From JBHIFB01 sp046760905 (GTDB lineage Bacteria; Gemmatimonadota; CAZMKB01), in assembly GCA_046760905.1 (NCBI GenBank), contig JBHIFB010000129.1:1-9124 (forward strand): 9,124 bases of DNA. Direction: 5' to 3'. Both the position numbers and the translations under genes were made by a program. This document shows, piece by piece, positions 6,099-9,124 of the stretch. Each line of letters opens with the position of its first letter. The first letter of the stretch is position 1. A model generated the notes under the pieces. That model was not told the origin of the DNA, made no database searches, and saw nothing but the letters and a program-made list of their open reading frames with translations.

Positions 6099-7612
6099 AA
6101 ACAGAACAATGGATTATGTGGTGGAGGATCGGCATTACCTCCCTGATTATTACATCTATTATGATCCTGACTCCCGATATTACCAGGGGTCACGAGTTCG
6201 AGTTCGGTGAGCATTATTTCGATCTAAGCGGCTTCGCAAGTGTTGGAAGCGCCGTCAGGGTGGCGGATGCCGAGGATCTCATGATCGGCTTCAATCGATA
6301 CGAGCGCCCCTCTCTAACTGCCCAGCTCAACAAGGTGAGGTTCTCACTCTATGGGAGTCACCCGATGGATGTGACATCACAATTCACGCTCGATCTTCTC
6401 TATACATCTCAGCCCGGCCGCCCTTTCACCAACCGGGGCGAAGTTCTTCTTGACGAGGCCTATATAGATTTCGTTTTCAAGGATGCAGACTGGCGTGTGG
6501 GCCTTCAGAAAGTCATCTGGGGGAAATCCGATCTCATCTCGCCATTCGACATTCTTACAGCGCGTGACCTCATGGATCCTTTCGTCTTCCCGACACTAGA
6601 GGACCGAATCGCGCAACCCGGGATTCGTGTCAACTTCGCCCGTGGCGATTACACTGTTGAGGCCGTGCTCTTCCCCATTTGGATACGCTCTCGAGTTCCC
6701 CAGGCAGAGACGGATCAAAATGGAGACACTCGAGTCGATGAATGGTTCCCACCGATGGCGATCTACCCTGCTGAGGGAGTATTTATAGACGATCCGACTG
6801 TAAACCTGGCCTGGATGATCTTCCTACCCACCTATAACCCGATGAAAAAGCCAAAGAAGAATCCCTCAACGGCAACATTCGGTGTGAAAGTGAACACGTT
6901 GAAGGGTGAATACGATCTCGATTTCTACCTGGTGACGGCGATGGACCCCATGCCCACGGCACAGGTCAAGACCGTGTTTGCGGTGGGGACTATTCCGGAG
7001 GCGGAGCTTTACGATCAGGGGCTCCTCATAAGCATTGAGGGAAATATCGAATTCAGGCGTGTGCTAGCTGTCGGTGCCGCCGGTGCGAGAACAGTCGGTC
7101 CGCTGGCACTTCGCTCTGAACTCGCTTTCGTATCCGGGAAGCAGTATTTCCGCCTCTTCAACCCTGAGGATGCCGAGGCGGCACTGATAGAGTTGGATCA
7201 GGTCGGGTTTGCCGAAGTACGCGGTGAACCGACGGGACACTCGGAGATGACATGGATCACCGGATTGGATTATGAGATACCCGGATTGTTCATCCTTACC
7301 TCCACCCAGCTCGCTCTGACCAAGCGTTTCAGCCACGAGGATTTCTACACGCAACCAGGCAAGGACGTCGACCTCACCTTCCTGATCAGGAAAGGCTTCC
7401 AGGATGATCATCTCATCACTTCACTCGCCGGGATGGCCGGCTTCGTCTCGAATGCCGTCTGGATCAGCCCCGCCCTGAGCTATACGCTTCCCACATACGA
7501 GGATCTCGAGCTGGGTGCAAGGTTTAATGTCTTCGCAGGTGAGGATTTCTCGAAAATAGGAATGTATGGCAATCAGTCTAGCTTGATCTTCAGCTTGCGG
7601 TGGTGGTTCTGA
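6095..7612 (+). CDS. DUF1302-like outer-membrane beta-barrel protein
   Basis: A 505-residue exported protein. A signal peptide is visible (hydrophobic stretch at about 12-27, likely cut near TRG-HE at 32). The rest has alternating amphipathic strands typical of an outer-membrane barrel, and the chain ends in LRWWF, a C-terminal aromatic as used by the BAM complex. The segment EAYIDFVFKDADWRVGLQKV followed by IWGKSDLISPFDILTARDL (residues 121-159) resembles the GRQ-VNWGES-NPRDL region of DUF1302 proteins, a family found beside RND exporters and LolA-like proteins in Pseudomonas and relatives. The start overlaps the RND stop (ATGA), indicating translational coupling. Its likely job is the outer-membrane end of the route served by the two upstream genes: pore, receptor or insertion site. 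Family placement is from the short motif and layout, so it is moderately sure. Its last 23 bp overlap the opposing glycosyltransferase gene. Confidence 0.82.
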   Translation: MKTEQWIMWWRIGITSLIITSIMILTPDITRGHEFEFGEHYFDLSGFASVGSAVRVADAEDLMIGFNRYERPSLTAQLNKVRFSLYGSHPMDVTSQFTLDLLYTSQPGRPFTNRGEVLLDEAYIDFVFKDADWRVGLQKVIWGKSDLISPFDILTARDLMDPFVFPTLEDRIAQPGIRVNFARGDYTVEAVLFPIWIRSRVPQAETDQNGDTRVDEWFPPMAIYPAEGVFIDDPTVNLAWMIFLPTYNPMKKPKKNPSTATFGVKVNTLKGEYDLDFYLVTAMDPMPTAQVKTVFAVGTIPEAELYDQGLLISIEGNIEFRRVLAVGAAGARTVGPLALRSELAFVSGKQYFRLFNPEDAEAALIELDQVGFAEVRGEPTGHSEMTWITGLDYEIPGLFILTSTQLALTKRFSHEDFYTQPGKDVDLTFLIRKGFQDDHLITSLAGMAGFVSNAVWISPALSYTLPTYEDLELGARFNVFAGEDFSKIGMYGNQSSLIFSLRWWF

Positions 7613-8732
7613 GAAGATCGGTTATCAGTCTTTCCGTCGCAGTGACCATCCTTTCCACGGTGAAATGTTGCTCGACTATATCCCTCCCCCTGTTTCCCAT
7701 TTCCCGAGAAAGTTCCTCTTCATTTATGAGCCTCAGGATGCGATCTGCCAACCCACGATGGTCTCCCTTCTCAACGAGGAAACCAGACCTGCCCTCTTGT
7801 ACTATCTCCTCTATGCTCCCAACCCTCGTCGATACGACCGGCAGCCGGGATGCCATGGCCTCCAGCAGGAACATCGGGAAGACTTCCTCCTTTGAAGAGA
7901 GAACAGCCAGGTCGAAAATCTTTAGGATGCTGGGGACATCGCTCCTCATACCAAGGAATCTCACGTTATTCTCGATGCCGAGCTCCCGGGCAAAACCCTC
8001 GTATCTTTGCCTCTCCGGACCATCCCCGACTACGAGGAAAAGGGTCCTCGGCTGCTCATCAAGAACAATCCTAGATGCTCTGAATAGAACCTCCAGATTT
8101 TTTTCAGGGCTTAAACGGGCTATGGTTCCAACTATATGCTCGAAACCCTGACCACGTAGAGAGTCAGAGAGCTCCCTGTTGGCACAGGTACTATCGTAAG
8201 CATCGATATCGAGCCCGTTGTATATAACCTCGAGCTTATTCTCCTTGAGTGCAGGATAATTCGATTCTATGCTCTTTTTGTGTGTCTCAGAAATAGCAAT
8301 TATCCTGCTCACCATGTTGATTGTGAGACGATTCACAGCTCTCACCAGAAAAGTTTTACCCGGAATGAAGCTGGAATGTACCCATAGCAAAACGACCGGG
8401 ACACCTGCAATCCGGGAGCTCACCTTTCCCCATAACATTGCATCATCGTGGTTGAACATGTAAAGCACATCGGGTTTAAGCTGCTTGAGAATGGATGAGA
8501 GCCTCCATGATATCGACGCATCAAACCTCCATGACATGAGATTGTCCAGGACACGTATCCCCATTCTTCTGAATTCTTCGCCGATACTGCCACCCGCCTT
8601 CAGGCACAGCAAGTTCACATCGAATGAATCCCTGTTAAGGTGCTTTATCAGTTCGAGAAGAATGTGCTCTGCACCACCTACCGGTAATGTGGAGGCTAAG
8701 AATGTGATATTGATCTTCCGTCCGGTATTCAT
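7590..8732 (-). CDS. GT4-family glycosyltransferase (GT-B fold)
   Basis: A 380-residue retaining glycosyltransferase with both Rossmann halves. The N-terminal acceptor half has LPVGGAEH at 16-23, the glycine-rich loop of this family. The linker IYNGLDID is at 170-177. The C-terminal nucleotide-sugar half carries ARLSPEKN (205-212, Arg206 and Lys211 expected to contact the donor phosphates), VVGDGPE, and the E-x7-E motif with Glu283 and Glu291 in EEVFPMFLLEAM. It probably adds a sugar to a lipid-linked or surface glycan at the inner face of the cytoplasmic membrane; donor and acceptor cannot be read from sequence. The ATG at 8732 is the only sensible start for a full N-terminal half, but the ribosome site is poor. 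It has its own promoter at 8827-8855 and stands alone on this strand. Its 3' end overlaps the opposing barrel gene by 23 bp. Confidence 0.93.
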   Translation of the reverse strand: MNTGRKINITFLASTLPVGGAEHILLELIKHLNRDSFDVNLLCLKAGGSIGEEFRRMGIRVLDNLMSWRFDASISWRLSSILKQLKPDVLYMFNHDDAMLWGKVSSRIAGVPVVLLWVHSSFIPGKTFLVRAVNRLTINMVSRIIAISETHKKSIESNYPALKENKLEVIYNGLDIDAYDSTCANRELSDSLRGQGFEHIVGTIARLSPEKNLEVLFRASRIVLDEQPRTLFLVVGDGPERQRYEGFARELGIENNVRFLGMRSDVPSILKIFDLAVLSSKEEVFPMFLLEAMASRLPVVSTRVGSIEEIVQEGRSGFLVEKGDHRGLADRILRLINEEELSREMGNRGRDIVEQHFTVERMVTATERLITDLLRTTTAS

Positions 8733-8818
8733 CTTTTGAAGTCAGCGGCCAAAGAAGAAAATGCAAGCATGATGCCACAAATCCTCCCCGCCTGTGGTCA
8801 CACAGCTTTACCTTCCCC

Positions 8819-8835
8819 TGATAGGAATCCTATCA
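8819..8835. repeat. Operator-like palindrome over the glycosyltransferase -10 box
   Basis: TGATAGG (8819-8825) and CCTATCA (8829-8835) form perfect 7-bp arms around a 3-bp centre. The palindrome covers the whole -10 box and reaches the predicted start, a position where a bound dimeric regulator would block transcription. No regulator gene is present in the window. Confidence 0.5.
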
Positions 8836-8855
8836 TTACGCCTATGTTGTGTCAA
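8827..8855 (-). promoter_or_regulatory. Sigma-70 type promoter of the glycosyltransferase gene
   Basis: On the minus strand a consensus TTGACA (8855-8850) is followed after exactly 17 bp by TAGGAT (8832-8827), a four-of-six -10 match. The start would be near 8820, leaving a leader of about 88 nt before the ATG at 8732. Confidence 0.65.
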
Positions 8856-8912
8856 TGACAGGCTCCGACGAACAGCCTCAGAAAAGTACCCCCCTGACAC
8901 CAATCTGCCCGG

Positions 8913-8932
8913 TTATATATGAGAATATATAA
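8913..8932. repeat. AT-only hairpin with GAGA loop
   Basis: TTATATAT (8913-8920) pairs perfectly with ATATATAA (8925-8932) around GAGA, which is of the GNRA tetraloop type when read as plus-strand RNA. The stem is made only of A:T pairs, so stability is low. It could equally be a DNA-unwinding or protein-binding element, or chance in an AT-rich stretch. Confidence 0.4.
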
Positions 8933-9073
8933 TACAGGACCTTTTCTTGGAATACTCATCAAAAAATCAATCGAAAGTGAAAGATTTTCGTCACCAGTCA
9001 AATAATATTAATAGGAATACTAAACGGATGAATCGATGATTTCACTTTGGGTAGCCGGTAAAAGCAGTTCTAA

Positions 9074-9124
9074 GTGCTGCGTTTCACAAATACGGTGACG
9101 TATCTTGGAAGTGAAACGCAGCAC
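9074..9124. repeat. Perfect 14-bp inverted repeat with nested hairpin at the right edge
   Basis: GTGCTGCGTTTCAC (9074-9087) and GTGAAACGCAGCAC (9111-9124) are exact reverse complements, separated by 23 bp. Inside the spacer ATACG (9090-9094) and CGTAT (9099-9103... read as CGTAT ending the GTGA loop) form a second stem around GTGA, another GNRA-type loop. The right arm ends at the last base of the window, so the repeat may be longer. Candidate identities are the terminal hairpin of a small mobile element, a REP-like or MITE-type repeat, or a structured RNA; the visible part does not decide between them. Confidence 0.6.

Larger units (their letters stand above)
8733..9124. other. Gene-free region rich in inverted repeats
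   Basis: No credible coding sequence is visible on either strand across 392 bp. Bases 8733-8826 form the leader of the glycosyltransferase gene and contain a small dyad, CTGTG-GTCA-CACAG, at 8792-8805. The glycosyltransferase promoter lies at 8827-8855. From about 8911 the sequence is AT-rich and holds an 8-bp AT hairpin (8913-8932), four copies of GTGAAA/TTTCAC, and a long inverted repeat at the right edge. There is a TATAAT at 8928-8933 (+), but no good -35 box at the right distance. Confidence 0.7.

Noticed and set aside
9036..9098. A 20-codon open frame starting at ATG 9036
   Set aside because: Too short, no ribosome site, and it runs into the inverted repeat; no sign of coding.
9074..9124. 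Integron attC site as an explanation of the right-edge repeat
   Set aside because: The arms lack the RYYYAAC and GTTRRRY core sites, the repeat is perfect where attC is bulged, and no integrase or cassette is seen.

Overview
The window comes from a Gram-negative (diderm) bacterium of roughly balanced base composition. A type IV pilin-like prepilin, an outer-membrane beta-barrel, a periplasmic LolA-like protein and a sigma-54 type promoter all point that way. The gene set would fit a deltaproteobacterial lineage or one of the FCB-type candidate phyla, but nothing here fixes the taxon.

Layout, left to right. (1) Bases 1-1503 (+): the 3' part of a KamA-family radical SAM aminomutase, cut by the left edge. 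The two aspartates that hold the lysine side chain in lysine 2,3-aminomutase appear as Lys and Asn, the pattern reported for glutamate 2,3-aminomutase. (2) Bases 1518-2075 (-): an exported YbhB/PEBP-family protein that converges on the aminomutase with a 14-bp gap. (3) Bases 2242-2703 (-): a type IV pilin-like prepilin behind a near-consensus -24/-12 (sigma-54) promoter at 2728-2743. (4) Bases 2970-7612 (+): a compact three-gene operon, divergent from the pilin gene and led by a good sigma-70 promoter at 2841-2869. It encodes a LolA-like periplasmic protein, a 779-residue two-repeat RND/MMPL exporter and a DUF1302-like outer-membrane beta-barrel. Spacing is 6 bp, then a 4-bp ATGA overlap. Together the three products could carry a hydrophobic cargo, probably lipid, from the inner membrane through the periplasm to the outer membrane. 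(5) Bases 7590-8732 (-): a GT4 glycosyltransferase whose 3' end overlaps the operon's last gene by 23 bp. It has its own promoter at 8827-8855 with a palindrome over the -10 box. (6) Bases 8733-9124: a gene-free stretch rich in inverted repeats, ending in a perfect 14-bp inverted repeat that reaches the right edge.

No mobile-element gene, rRNA, tRNA or CRISPR array was seen. The items most worth a second look are the substrate-pocket substitutions in the aminomutase, the three-part export operon with an asymmetric RND core, the sigma-54 promoter inside an inverted repeat, and the structured right end. I did not find a system that I could defend as wholly new.
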